Below are positions 9,361 to 17,844 of a DNA stretch of 64,000 bases, in pieces (within the stretch, counting starts at the first letter, position 1; every line of letters starts with the position of its first letter). Made by a program: the position numbers and the translations under genes. Source of the DNA: Actinoallomurus spadix (lineage in GTDB: Bacteria > Actinomycetota > Actinomycetes > Streptosporangiales > Streptosporangiaceae); assembly GCF_024055725.1 (NCBI RefSeq), contig NZ_JAMXMX010000034.1, positions 1 to 64,000 on the forward strand. Reading direction: 5' to 3'. The notes under the pieces were generated by a model. It was not told the DNA's origin. It did no database searches and saw only the letters and a program-made list of their open reading frames with translations.

Positions 9361-9702
9361 ATGGCCGAGGCGTACGTCCAGGTGACGACGACCACCGACT
9401 CACGTCATGAGGCGGCCGAGATCGCCCGGTCCGCGGTGGCCGAGCGCCTCGCCGCGGCCGCGCAGCTCGTCGGCCCGATCGCCAGCACCTACTGGTGGGA
9501 GGGCGAGATCGAGTCGGCCGAGGAGTGGATGGTGGTCTTCAAGACCACCGCCGAGCGCTTCGAGGCCCTGGCCGGGCGGATCGCCGAGCAGCACTCCTAC
9601 GACACCCCCGAGATCATCGCGACGCCCGTCGTCGCGGGGAGCGGCGACTACCTGGCCTGGGTCCGCGAGCAGACCGCCGAGGTGACGACGGACCAGGTGT
9701 GA
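9361..9702 (+). CDS. cutA: CutA-like divalent-cation tolerance protein
   Basis: A 113-residue cytoplasmic protein of the CutA1 family, small trimeric ferredoxin-fold proteins structurally related to PII. Family marks are AYVQVTTTTDSRHEAAEIAR, the core LVGPIASTYWWEGEIESAEE and the end segment HSYDTPEIIATPVVAGSGDYL. Length is exactly typical. The family was named from E. coli copper tolerance mutants, but its molecular task remains unsettled. A GGAGG-like ribosome site (GGGAGGGAG) precedes the ATG. It stands alone between a terminator and an oxygenase gene. Confidence 0.94.
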   Translation: MAEAYVQVTTTTDSRHEAAEIARSAVAERLAAAAQLVGPIASTYWWEGEIESAEEWMVVFKTTAERFEALAGRIAEQHSYDTPEIIATPVVAGSGDYLAWVREQTAEVTTDQV

Positions 9703-9790
9703 CTTGTCCGTAATCGGGCAATAATCACTTACTTGCGGCGTGGCGTGCCCTCGCGCCCGCGCCCGGTCCGGTCTCTCAAGGCGGTGACGG

Positions 9791-10630
9791 ATGAGCGAGG
9801 ACTACGGGCTGTTCGGCCCCGGCTCCGTGACCTGGAAGGTGATGGGGGAGCCCGTCCTGCTCGTGGGCGGCTTGCGCGCGCTGATCCTGCAGGCCCTGCA
9901 CCCGCCGTCCATGTGGGGCACGGCGCAGAACTCCGAGCTCATGGACCCGCACGCGGCCTGGGCCCGGCTCGGCCGCACGATCGAGTTCGTGCGCGTCCGG
10001 ACGTACGGCACGATGGAGGAGGTCGAGCGGGCCGGCCACCGGGTCCGCCGGATCCACTCCCGGCTCACCGGCTTCCACCCCTACACCGGCGAGATCTTCC
10101 GGATCGACGAGCCCGAGAACCTCCTGTGGGTCCACATGGGCGAGGTCGACTCCTATCTCGACGTCGCGCGGCGCTCCGGCGTGCCGCTGACGCCGGATGA
10201 GGCCGACGCCTTCGTCGACGAACAGCGCCGGGCCGGCGCGGTCGTCGGGCTGGACCCGGCCGACATCCCCGCCTCGGTGGCCGAGATGCGGGACTACTAC
10301 GCCGCGATCCGCCCGAAGCTCTTCGCGTGCAAAGAGGCCAAGCAAGGTCTGCGGCGCCTGTACCACCCGACGGTCCCGCGCCGGATGCTGCCCCTCAAGC
10401 TCGCCGCCCCGAGCATCGCGACGCTCGTCGTGGCGACGCTGCCGCGCTGGGCCCGCCGCATGTACGGCCTGCCGGCCACGCCGCTGGAGGACCTGTGGGC
10501 CACGACGACGCTGAAGGCGCTGTACCAGGGCACCCGGATCGTTCCCGAGCAGTGGCGTTACTCGCCCGACGCCCGCCGCGCCCGCCGCCTGACCCGCGAG
10601 ACGGCCCCGGACCTCGCCGCCGTGTCCTGA
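9791..10630 (+). CDS. MpaB-like oxygenase family protein (DUF2236)
   Basis: A 279-residue mostly helical protein of the DUF2236/MpaB family, which includes the latex oxygenase Lcp and fungal MpaB; characterised members bind b-type haem. Visible family segments are LLVGGLRALILQALHPPSMW, the VRVRTYGTMEEVERAGHRV helix with a following IHSRLTG, and the NLLWVHMGEVDSYLDVARR helix with a candidate haem-ligand histidine. No signal peptide is present, so action in the cytoplasm is expected. Its substrate is unknown. The stop codon lies inside the first copy of a tandem repeat shared with the end of the next gene. Confidence 0.85.
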   Translation: MSEDYGLFGPGSVTWKVMGEPVLLVGGLRALILQALHPPSMWGTAQNSELMDPHAAWARLGRTIEFVRVRTYGTMEEVERAGHRVRRIHSRLTGFHPYTGEIFRIDEPENLLWVHMGEVDSYLDVARRSGVPLTPDEADAFVDEQRRAGAVVGLDPADIPASVAEMRDYYAAIRPKLFACKEAKQGLRRLYHPTVPRRMLPLKLAAPSIATLVVATLPRWARRMYGLPATPLEDLWATTTLKALYQGTRIVPEQWRYSPDARRARRLTRETAPDLAAVS

Positions 10631-10701
10631 GTCACCGGCCGCCTCCGCGGCTACCGGGCGGGGCCTGACTCACCGGCCGCCTTCGCGGCTACCGGGCGGG
10701 G
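10627..10701. repeat. Tandem 37-bp duplication spanning two gene ends
   Basis: Two 37-base copies (10627-10663 and 10665-10701) differ at two positions. The first contains the TGA of the MpaB-like gene; the second contains the TAG and last codons of the convergent histidine phosphatase gene. The arrangement suggests a slippage or unequal-exchange duplication at the junction. Confidence 0.85.
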
Positions 10702-11261
10702 ACGTTCCAGGAGCCGATGACGGAACGGTCGTGCTCGGTTCCGAGGGTGGAGACGGTGCCGGTGTCGAGGCGGAACAGCCGGCCGGCGTCCGGCGGCAGG
10801 CCCAGCCACCGGGCGGTGAGCACGCGGAGCACGTGCCCGTGCGCGACGAGCGCCACGTCGCCCTCGGCGAGGGACGGCCGGACGCGCTCGATGACGGCGT
10901 CGGCCCGCGCGCCGACCTGCCCGGCCGTCTCGCCCCCGGGGACGCCGTCGGCCCAGAGGTACCAGCCGGGCCGGTCCTGCCGGATGTCCGGGGTCGTACG
11001 CCCCTCGTACGCGCCGTAGTCCCACTCCCAGAGGCGGTCGTCGACCTCGGTGGTGGTCAGTCCGGCCAGCTCGGCCGTGCGGCGGGCGCGCTGGGCGGGG
11101 CTGGTCAGGGTGACCGCGACGTCCCGGGCGGCGATCAGAGGGGCGAGCGCCTTGGCCTGCTCCTCGCCGCGTGAGGTCAGGGGGACGTCGGTGCGGCCGG
11201 TGTGCCGGCCCGAGCGGCTCCATTCGGTCTCACCGTGCCGCAGCAGTATCAATTCCCCCAT
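10689..11261 (-). CDS. Histidine phosphatase family protein
   Basis: A 190-residue cytoplasmic phosphatase or phosphomutase of the branch-1 histidine phosphatase superfamily. The phosphoacceptor motif RHGETEW starts at residue 8 with His9 as nucleophile, and the second catalytic histidine lies in VALVAHGHVLRVL. The CGxxD-like WDYGAYEGRTTPDI region is also typical. The family includes cofactor-dependent phosphoglycerate mutases and many small-molecule phosphatases; this short form is more likely a phosphatase. No Shine-Dalgarno is visible; a TATTGT -10-like hexamer lies six bases before the ATG, which would make a leaderless message. Paired GGAGCGCTCC palindromes cover the -35 zone. Confidence 0.9.
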   Translation of the reverse strand: MGELILLRHGETEWSRSGRHTGRTDVPLTSRGEEQAKALAPLIAARDVAVTLTSPAQRARRTAELAGLTTTEVDDRLWEWDYGAYEGRTTPDIRQDRPGWYLWADGVPGGETAGQVGARADAVIERVRPSLAEGDVALVAHGHVLRVLTARWLGLPPDAGRLFRLDTGTVSTLGTEHDRSVIGSWNVPAR

Positions 11262-11267
11262 GAGGGC

Positions 11268-11325
11268 ACAATACGGGAGGCCAGGGGAGCGCTCCCCACC
11301 ACCCCGCGGACGGGAGGAGCGCTCC
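11268..11325 (-). promoter_or_regulatory. Putative leaderless promoter with twin GGAGCGCTCC palindromes
   Basis: On the minus strand TATTGT (11268-11273) is six bases from the histidine phosphatase ATG. The perfect palindrome GGGGAGCGCTCCCC (11284-11297) covers the -35 region, and a second, GGAGCGCTCC, lies at 11316-11325, 30 bases centre to centre. GGAGCGCTCC is the core of LacI/CebR-type operators in Streptomyces, so repressor control is plausible. A terminator for the upstream ald gene is the alternative. Confidence 0.4.
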
Positions 11326-11331
11326 GGACGG

Positions 11332-12447
11332 TCAGGCGAGGACGTCGTCCAGCGCGGTCGCCGCCAGGCCGTGCGCCTCGGCCACCGGCTCGCTGACCAG
11401 CGCGCCGTCGTGGGTGCTGAGACCGAGCGCCAGGGCGCGGTCGTCGCGCAGCGCGGCGCGCCAGCCCTTGTCGGCGAGTGCGACGGCGTACGGCAGCGTG
11501 ACGTTCGTCAGCGCGTACGTCGAGGTGTTCGGCACCGAGCCGGGCATGTTGGCGACGCAGTAGAAGACCGACTCGTGGACCTTGTAGGTCGGGTCGGCGT
11601 GCGTCGTCGGGTGGGAGTCCTCGAAGCAGCCGCCCTGGTCGATGGCGATGTCCACGAGCACCGAGCCCGGCTTCATCCGCGCCACCAGGTCGTTGGAGAC
11701 CAGCGTCGGGGCCTTGGCGCCCGGGATCAGCACCGCGCCGATGACCAGGTCCGCGCCGAGCACCTCCCGCTCGATGGCGTACGCGCTCGACACCAGCGTC
11801 CTCAGCCGGCCCTGGTAGATGGCGTCGATGTGCCGGAGCCGGTCGACGTTGACGTCCATCACCGTCACGTCCGCGCCCATCCCGACGGCGATCTGCGCGG
11901 CGTTCAGGCCGGACACGCCGCCGCCGACCACGACCACCTTGGCCGGGGCGACGCCGGGCACGCCACCCGGAAGGACGCCGCGGCCGCCGTTGAAGCGCAT
12001 CAGGTTGTAGGCGCCGACCTGCGGGGCGAGCCGCCCGGCGACCTCCGACATCGGGGCCAGCAGCGGCAGGGACCGGTTCGGCAGCTGCACGGTCTCGTAA
12101 GCGATCGAGGTGACGCCCTTCTCCAGGAGCGCGTCCGTGCACGGGCGGGACGCCGCCAGGTGCAGGTACGTGAAGAGCGTCTGGCCCTTCCGCATCCGGG
12201 TGTACTCCTCGGCGATCGGCTCCTTCACCTTCAGGATCAGGTCACCGGCCGCCCACACGTCGTCGGCGCTCTCCAGGATCTTGGCGCCGGCGCCGATGTA
12301 GTCCTCATCGGGGATGGACGAGCCCGCGCCGGCGCCACGCTCGATCAGCACATCGTGGCCGTGCCGGACCAGCTCATGCACGCCCGCGGGCGTGATCGCC
12401 ACGCGGTACTCATGGTTCTTGATCTCGCGGGGTACGCCGACCTTCAC
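11332..12447 (-). CDS. ald: Alanine dehydrogenase
   Basis: A 371-residue enzyme that interconverts L-alanine with pyruvate and ammonium using NAD(H). It starts [20 protein letters not shown], the alanine-dehydrogenase N-terminal signature with the substrate Arg and the catalytic-loop KVKEP further on. The NAD-binding Rossmann motif [20 protein letters not shown] and the [19 protein letters not shown] end block are intact, and length is normal. The GTG start has AGGAGG at ideal spacing. It supports nitrogen release from alanine and redox balance under low oxygen. A 19-bp perfect palindrome sits about 85 bases upstream and may be its operator. Confidence 0.97.
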   Translation of the reverse strand: MKVGVPREIKNHEYRVAITPAGVHELVRHGHDVLIERGAGAGSSIPDEDYIGAGAKILESADDVWAAGDLILKVKEPIAEEYTRMRKGQTLFTYLHLAASRPCTDALLEKGVTSIAYETVQLPNRSLPLLAPMSEVAGRLAPQVGAYNLMRFNGGRGVLPGGVPGVAPAKVVVVGGGVSGLNAAQIAVGMGADVTVMDVNVDRLRHIDAIYQGRLRTLVSSAYAIEREVLGADLVIGAVLIPGAKAPTLVSNDLVARMKPGSVLVDIAIDQGGCFEDSHPTTHADPTYKVHESVFYCVANMPGSVPNTSTYALTNVTLPYAVALADKGWRAALRDDRALALGLSTHDGALVSEPVAEAHGLAATALDDVLA

Positions 12448-12533
12448 GTTTCCTCCTCATGGTGCTTCCACCCCAAGGGTGACGGCGAAAGACCCGTGGC
12501 GGCGGCGGCAACATGTATCCCGCTCGTCAAGCT

Positions 12534-12552
12534 TGCTGACACTATGTCAGCA
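12534..12552. promoter_or_regulatory. 19-bp palindrome upstream of ald
   Basis: TGCTGACACTATGTCAGCA has perfect eight-base arms around CTA. It overlaps the stop codon of the antiporter gene and lies 87 bases upstream of the ald start, in the right place for an operator. AldR/Lrp-type regulators control ald in mycobacteria, but the binding protein here is unknown. Confidence 0.5.
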
Positions 12553-14028
12553 GGTCGCGGGGCCCTCCCGACGGCGCGCGAACAGCGCGTCCAGGCCGGG
12601 GCCGTCCGCGGCGAGGACCAGCACCTCGTCGTCCGCCCGCAGCAGCGTGTCCCCGCGCACCGGCACCAGGCGCCCGCCCCGGATCACGAAGCTGATCCAG
12701 ACGTCCTCACCGCACGGCAGGTCGTCCACGCTGATGCCGTCGGCGGGCGAACCCGCCTCCACCTGGTACCGGCGCAGGCCCTCGGGCTCCTCCTGGAAAC
12801 GCACGCCCAGGCTCCACGGCTCGGGTTCGACGACGCGCAACGGGATCCTCAGGCGGCGGGCGAGGGCCGGCACCGAACCGCCCTGCACGATCACCGAGAA
12901 CGCCACGACCACAAAAATGATCTCGTAGGCGCGCCGGGCCCCGGGCAGTCCCTCCTGCAGGATGAACAGGCCGAGGAGGATCGGCACCGCGCCCTTCAGC
13001 CCGGTCCACAGCACGAAGATCCGCTCGTTGCGCCGCAGGCGCACCGGCCACAGCAGCAGCCCGACGAACAGCGGGCGGATGACGAAGGCCAGCGCCGCGG
13101 CGAGGACCAGGCCGATCCACCACGCGCCGCCGTCGCCCAGGCCCCGCAGGCTGATCGTGAGGCCCAGCATGGTGAAGGCGACGATCTCCGCCAGGCTCGC
13201 CAGCGAGGAGTGGAACCGCTCGATCTCGTGCTTGTACGGCGCGCGCTCGTCACCGAGGAAGATGCCGGCGACGAAGACGGCGAGGAAGCCCGAGCCGTAC
13301 GCGACCGTCGCCACCCCGTACACCGCCAGCGCGCCGAACAGGACCCGCAGCGGGTACAGGCCCTCGCTGGGCAGCGGGACGCGTCGCATGAAGGCCAGCA
13401 GCAGCATCCCGCCGGCGACGCCGATGACGCCGCCGATGACCATCTGCTCGAGGAAGGTGACGGTGACGTGCCCGATCGCCGACGCGCCGCCGCCCGTCGC
13501 GCCCAGGACGGCGACGAGGAGGGCGATGCCGACCGGGTCGTTGGCTCCGGACTCGCCCTCGAGGAGGGTGCCGGTGCGACCGGCGATCTCCCGGCGGCCC
13601 AGGACGGAGAAGACCACGGCGGGGTCCGTGGGCGAGAGGGCCGTGCCGAGCAGCATTGCGAGGCGCCAGTCGATGCCGAGCCCGTAGTGGGCGAGCAGGG
13701 CGATGGCCGTGCCGGTGACGAGTGTCCCGGCGACGCCGATCCAGATCGTCGCGCCCGCCGCGGACCGGAACCTGCGCCGGCCGATGTTCATCCCGCCGTC
13801 GAACAGGATCACCGCGAGCGCCACTGTGACGATCTTCTCGATGGACGGGATCGAGATCGCGCCGAGACGTGGCCACAGATCCGAGGCGATCGCCGCGCAC
13901 ACCAGGAAGATGGCCGGGGCGGGAACCCGCGTGCGCTCGCTGAAGCGGTTGGACAGGACCGCGACCGTACCCACGAGCGCGATCAGCAGAATGGCGAGCC
14001 CGAACTCCTCGACGCCTGACACGGCCAC
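12547..14028 (-). CDS. CPA1-type K+(Na+)/H+ antiporter with RCK_C domain
   Basis: A 493-residue NhaP2/CvrA-like antiporter. About twelve membrane helices include LFDGGMNIGRRRFRSAAGAT, LSPTDPAVVFSVLGRR and the ion-binding EGESGANDPVGIALLVAVLG with the Asn-Asp pair of CPA1 exchangers. After residue 400 comes a cytoplasmic TrkA-C (RCK_C) domain ending VPVRGDTLLRADDEVLVLA, which in relatives senses ligands and gates transport. Expected job is K+ or Na+ efflux in exchange for protons and pH homeostasis. GTG start with GAGAGG just upstream. The gene precedes ald by about 100 bases on the same strand. Confidence 0.92.
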   Translation of the reverse strand: MAVSGVEEFGLAILLIALVGTVAVLSNRFSERTRVPAPAIFLVCAAIASDLWPRLGAISIPSIEKIVTVALAVILFDGGMNIGRRRFRSAAGATIWIGVAGTLVTGTAIALLAHYGLGIDWRLAMLLGTALSPTDPAVVFSVLGRREIAGRTGTLLEGESGANDPVGIALLVAVLGATGGGASAIGHVTVTFLEQMVIGGVIGVAGGMLLLAFMRRVPLPSEGLYPLRVLFGALAVYGVATVAYGSGFLAVFVAGIFLGDERAPYKHEIERFHSSLASLAEIVAFTMLGLTISLRGLGDGGAWWIGLVLAAALAFVIRPLFVGLLLWPVRLRRNERIFVLWTGLKGAVPILLGLFILQEGLPGARRAYEIIFVVVAFSVIVQGGSVPALARRLRIPLRVVEPEPWSLGVRFQEEPEGLRRYQVEAGSPADGISVDDLPCGEDVWISFVIRGGRLVPVRGDTLLRADDEVLVLAADGPGLDALFARRREGPATC

Positions 14029-14088
14029 TGCCTCTCTAAGGGGATGACAAGGACAGAGCCGACCAGACTTCCCGGCACACCTGAGGTC

Positions 14089-14241
14089 TTACGTTATCGA
14101 CACCCGCCGCATCGGGTGACCACGCGCGGCGAGGTCCGCGCGCCCGCCGCGCTCCTCGAGACGGGCGGCGGTCTCGTATCGGTGCTCTACCTCCTTGCCG
14201 CCGCCGAGCTTGAACTCGGCGCGGACGTCATGAACGAGCAT
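14089..14241 (-). CDS. Small hypothetical protein (50 aa)
   Basis: A short reading frame of 50 codons, beginning MLVHDVRAEFKLGGGKEVEH and ending HPMRRVSIT. Codon third positions are strongly G/C as in neighbouring genes, which argues that it is translated. It begins 17 bases after the stop of the NCS2 permease on the same strand, as in an operon; a GGAG lies only two bases before the ATG, which is closer than usual. The product is charged and soluble with no recognised domain. A conserved homologue next to other NCS2 permeases would confirm it. Confidence 0.5.
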   Translation of the reverse strand: MLVHDVRAEFKLGGGKEVEHRYETAARLEERGGRADLAARGHPMRRVSIT

Positions 14242-14258
14242 GGCTCCGTCTCGATCGG

Positions 14259-15665
14259 TCAGGAGATGCCGAAGATCCGCTCGATGACGGTAATGCCGAA
14301 GTAGGCGACGAAGACGACGGAGATCAGCCACAGGAGCCAGCCGGCCCACCGGCCGCGGGCGGTCTGGATGACGGTGTAGGCGATGACGCCCGCGCCGACG
14401 CCGTTGGTGATCGAGTAGGTGAAGGGCATCATCACGATCGCGAGGAACGCCGGGATCGCGATGTCCAGGTCGGACCAGGCGATCTTGGCGACCTGGGTCA
14501 TCATCAGCGCGCCGACGATCACCAGCGCGGGCGCGGCCGCCTGGGCCGGCACGACGGCCGCGATCGGGGTGAGGAACAGCGTCAGGGCGAAGAGGATCCC
14601 GGTGACGATGTTGGCCAGGCCGGTGCGGGCGCCCTCGCCGATTCCCGCCGCCGACTCGACGAACACGGTGCCGGCGGACGAACTGGTGAGACCGCCGGTG
14701 ATCGCGGACAGGCCGTCGACGGCGAGGATGCGGCCGAGCCGGGGGACCCGTCCCTCCTCGTCGAGCAGGCCGGCCTCCTCGGTGAGGCCGAGGATCGTGC
14801 CCATCGCGTCGAAGAAGCCGCTCAGCACGAGGGTGAACAGCACGACCAGCGCCGTCAGCACGCCGGCCCGGCCGAAGCCGCCGAACAGGTCGACCTTGCC
14901 GAGCAGCCCGAAGTCCGGGGTCGAGACGAGCTTGGAGGGCAGCTTCGGCACGACCGTGCCCCACGCCTTCGCCGCGATCGTGGCGTTGCTGTTGATGACG
15001 ACCGCCAGCACCGTCGCGACGGCGATGCTCAGCAGGATCGCCCCGGGGACGCGGCGGACGTACAGCACGATCATCAGCAGCAGGCCGATGACGAAGACCA
15101 CCACGGGCCAGCCCGTGAGGTGGCCGCCGGTCCCGAGGTTCAGCGGAGTGCCCTCGCCCTTGCTGACGAAGCCGGAGTCGACCATGCCGATCAGTGCGAT
15201 GAAGGCGCCGATGCCCGCGGCGATGGCGTGCTTGATGGCCAGTGGGATGGCGTTCATGATGCGCTCGCGCAGGCCGGTGACGGCCAGGATGACGATGATG
15301 ACGCCCTCGAGCACCACGAGGCCCATGGCCTGAGGCCAGGTCATGTGCGGGGCGGCCTGGAAGGCGATGACCGCGTTGATGCCCAGGCCGGACGCCAGGG
15401 CCAGCGGCGCGTTGCCGACCAGGCCCATGATGATGGTGGAGATCGCCGCCGCCAGCGCGGTCATCGTCGTGAGCTGGGGGATCGACAGCTTCGCGCCGGT
15501 GACGTCCGTGGCCCCGCCGAGGATGATGGGGTTCAGCAGGATGATGTAGGCCATCGCGACGAACGTCGTGACACCACCGCGTACTTCGCGCGCGACCGTC
15601 GTCCGGCGTGCGGTCAGATCGAAGAAGCGGTCGAGGGGACCTCCGGCCTCCAGCCGCGTGGTCAT
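14259..15665 (-). CDS. NCS2-family purine permease (AzgA-like)
   Basis: A 468-residue nucleobase:cation symporter of the COG2252 branch, which imports adenine, guanine, hypoxanthine or azaguanine. Segments seen are FVAMAYIILLNPIILGGATD, the LALASGLGINAVIAFQ helix, and the substrate-binding FFDAMGTILGLTEEAGLLD helix followed by SSSAGTVFVESAAGIGEGA, which is highly conserved in AzgA-type carriers. About fourteen helices, normal length. The ATG follows GGAG at suitable distance. The exact purine cannot be chosen from sequence. Confidence 0.92.
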   Translation of the reverse strand: MTTRLEAGGPLDRFFDLTARRTTVAREVRGGVTTFVAMAYIILLNPIILGGATDVTGAKLSIPQLTTMTALAAAISTIIMGLVGNAPLALASGLGINAVIAFQAAPHMTWPQAMGLVVLEGVIIVILAVTGLRERIMNAIPLAIKHAIAAGIGAFIALIGMVDSGFVSKGEGTPLNLGTGGHLTGWPVVVFVIGLLLMIVLYVRRVPGAILLSIAVATVLAVVINSNATIAAKAWGTVVPKLPSKLVSTPDFGLLGKVDLFGGFGRAGVLTALVVLFTLVLSGFFDAMGTILGLTEEAGLLDEEGRVPRLGRILAVDGLSAITGGLTSSSAGTVFVESAAGIGEGARTGLANIVTGILFALTLFLTPIAAVVPAQAAAPALVIVGALMMTQVAKIAWSDLDIAIPAFLAIVMMPFTYSITNGVGAGVIAYTVIQTARGRWAGWLLWLISVVFVAYFGITVIERIFGIS

Positions 15666-16262
15666 TCGGGGGCTCCGTTTCGCAGGACCGGGCGTACGGC
15701 CTCCGACGAATCGATCGGGTGAGGGATCGTCAGGGTCTCGGGCCGCAAGGGGGACGGGGGAAGACTAGCCGCCCGGGTGGCGTTCCGGACCACCCGGTAG
15801 CGATGTAACACAGCCGTCATACCCAGGTGACACGCCCGTAGCGCCCGGGCGGGCGGGGCGGCGGGCGGGCGGCGCCGGCGGTGTGCGGGTGTGGTTCCGG
15901 GATAGATGGGTATTGGGGGGAATCACGCTCGCGCTTTGCGGAGATCGCCGCGAAGCGCGCGTCCGCGGGCGGCGATCCCCGGTGCGATCGGCGGCACGGG
16001 TTTCGAAGTCTGCAAAAAGGTCTTCTGTAAGAAGAGGGAGAAAACTATCCTTTCTGGTACAAGTATTGTCAGCGACGGGGGACGGCCGGCTGGGGGCGGC
16101 CGGTTCGCCGCTGATGAGAGGCGTGATCGTTGAACTGTCCTGGTTCGCGGGGGAACCGCACCCGCGTCGAAGGCCGCGCCGTACGGGCCTACGTGAACCG
16201 CGACCTGGAGCCGACCACTCCTCCTGATTCTCTGTTGATTGTTTCGGTAAAAGTGGGTCAAT
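15666..16262. other. 597-bp intergenic region with an AT-rich patch
   Basis: It separates the divergent NCS2 permease and XRE-TPR genes. Most is GC-rich without coding character. Between about 16005 and 16075 composition shifts sharply toward A/T, with a hairpin-like CTTCT-GTA-AGAAG, a -10-like TATCCT (16046-16051) and a small inverted repeat ACAAGTATTGT (16059-16069). This patch is the likeliest promoter/operator zone for the XRE-TPR gene; no RNA gene was recognised. Confidence 0.5.
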
Positions 16263-17561
16263 GTGGACAGTCACCAATCGCTCGGGCAACGCATCCGCTG
16301 GGCACGGATGCGAAAGGGTCTTTCGCAGGCGCAACTGGCCCTCCCAGAGCTGTCCGACAGCTACGTCTCCCTGATCGAGAGCGGCAAGCGCACCCCCACC
16401 CCGGAGGTCGTGCGGCTCCTGGCCCGCAAGCTCGGTTGCTCGGCGTCCTACCTGTCCAGCGGCATCGACGAGGCCACGCAGGAGCGGCTGCAGACGACGC
16501 TCGACGAGGCCGAGACGGCGCTCCAGAGCGGCCGGGCCGTCGAGGCGCGGGACCGCTTCGCGGAGCTGCTGGCCGACCCGGCGCTGACCAGCCTGCCCGA
16601 TCCGGCGCGCCGGGCCCGGTGGGGTCACGCCCTCGCCCTCGAGGTGGCCGGAGAGATCGAGGAGGCCCTGCGCGAGTTCGCCGCCCTCGGGGCGTCGCTC
16701 TCGCCGGAGTACGACACGGACGAGTGGATCCGCGTGAACGTCGCCGCCGCCCGCTGTCATCGGGACAACGGCGACCTGGCGGAGAGCGCCGCCGTGGCGG
16801 AGCGCGCGTTCGCGCGGGTCACCGCGAAACAGGGACCGTGGAGCGATGAGACGGTCAAGCTCGGCGCCACCCTCGTCGGCGTGTACCTCGAACGGGGCGA
16901 CCTCGTCAGCGCGCGGCAGCTCACCGAGCGGCTGGTCGAGCACGCCGAGGCGACGGGCAGCCCGGTCGCCCGGATCGCCGCCTACTGGGAGGCCGCCCTG
17001 GTCGCCCAGAACAAGGCGGACTTCGACGCGGCGGTGACGTACGGGGAGCAGGCCCTGGCCCTCCTGGGCGAGGTGACCGACCTGCGCGACGCCAGCCGGC
17101 TGCGGGGGGAGTACGCCACCCTGATGCTGCTGGCCCGGCCGCAGGACGCGCGACGCGCCCGCGACGAGCTCGAACGTGCGCTCCATGAGCGCACCGCCAC
17201 CGGGGCGTCCGACGTCGACCGCGCCTGGTGCCTGACCGAGCTCTCCCGCGCGGAGCTGGCGATGGGCGAGCCGCAGCGGGCCGCCGACCGCGCGAAGGAG
17301 GCACTCGGACTCCTCGGCGACGAGCCCAGGCCGGCCACCGCCGGAGCCCTCATCGCGCTCGCCGAGGCGGCCCTGCGGCTGGACCGGACGGAGGAGGCCA
17401 CGGCGACACTGGACCGTGCGATGGCGTGCCTCGGGGAGATCGGCCCGTCCCGCGAGGCGGCACAGGGCTGGTTCCGGCTCGCCGAGCTCCTGTCGGACGC
17501 CGGCTCACCGCAGCAGCGGGCCGACGCGTATCGGCGGGCGCTGGCCTGCGCGGGCCTCTGA
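16263..17561 (+). CDS. XRE-type regulator with tetratricopeptide repeats
   Basis: A 432-residue protein. Residues 7-65 form an XRE helix-turn-helix (LGQRIRWARMRKGLSQAQLA, then YVSLIESGKRTPTPEVVRLL). The remainder is helical repeats of about 40 residues with the TPR rhythm (for example AAYWEAALVAQNKADFDAAV and AEAALRLDRTEEATATLDRA). This fusion resembles actinobacterial and RRNPP-like regulators in which TPRs bind a peptide or protein partner, but no cognate peptide gene is visible nearby. GTG start with only a weak GTGGG upstream. A role in development or secondary metabolism is possible but not shown. Confidence 0.87.
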   Translation: MDSHQSLGQRIRWARMRKGLSQAQLALPELSDSYVSLIESGKRTPTPEVVRLLARKLGCSASYLSSGIDEATQERLQTTLDEAETALQSGRAVEARDRFAELLADPALTSLPDPARRARWGHALALEVAGEIEEALREFAALGASLSPEYDTDEWIRVNVAAARCHRDNGDLAESAAVAERAFARVTAKQGPWSDETVKLGATLVGVYLERGDLVSARQLTERLVEHAEATGSPVARIAAYWEAALVAQNKADFDAAVTYGEQALALLGEVTDLRDASRLRGEYATLMLLARPQDARRARDELERALHERTATGASDVDRAWCLTELSRAELAMGEPQRAADRAKEALGLLGDEPRPATAGALIALAEAALRLDRTEEATATLDRAMACLGEIGPSREAAQGWFRLAELLSDAGSPQQRADAYRRALACAGL

Positions 17562-17844
17562 AGGCCTGGTGAGCGCGGGCGCACCGCCCGTACGCCGGTC
17601 CGAATCCGCGTGACGTCCTGCCGTGAATAAGCTGAGGGGGGCCGGGAAGCGCTCCCGGCGAGCGGGCGGGCGGCCGAGGAGGTCGCGTGCCGCGCGCGCC
17701 GTGCCGTGAGCGACCCGGGAGACCTGCCGATCCGGAGAGACCACCGCCTCGCCATGATGAACATCCCGCCCGCGCACCTTCCCGGTGCCGCCACTCGCAC
17801 CGGTGCGCCGAGCGCAGCCGTCTTCCTCGGGCGGGCGGTTCCCC

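Noticed and set aside
11050-14019. Very long open frame antisense to ald and the antiporter
   Set aside because: High GC removes stop codons from opposite frames. The product is low-complexity Arg/Gly/Gln-rich sequence, while the minus-strand genes have intact family motifs.
17642-17658. CCGGGA-AGCGC-TCCCGG as a CebR-type operator
   Set aside because: An extra base breaks the GGGAGCGCTCCC symmetry, and the genes around it do not concern sugar use; a hairpin after the XRE-TPR gene is just as likely.
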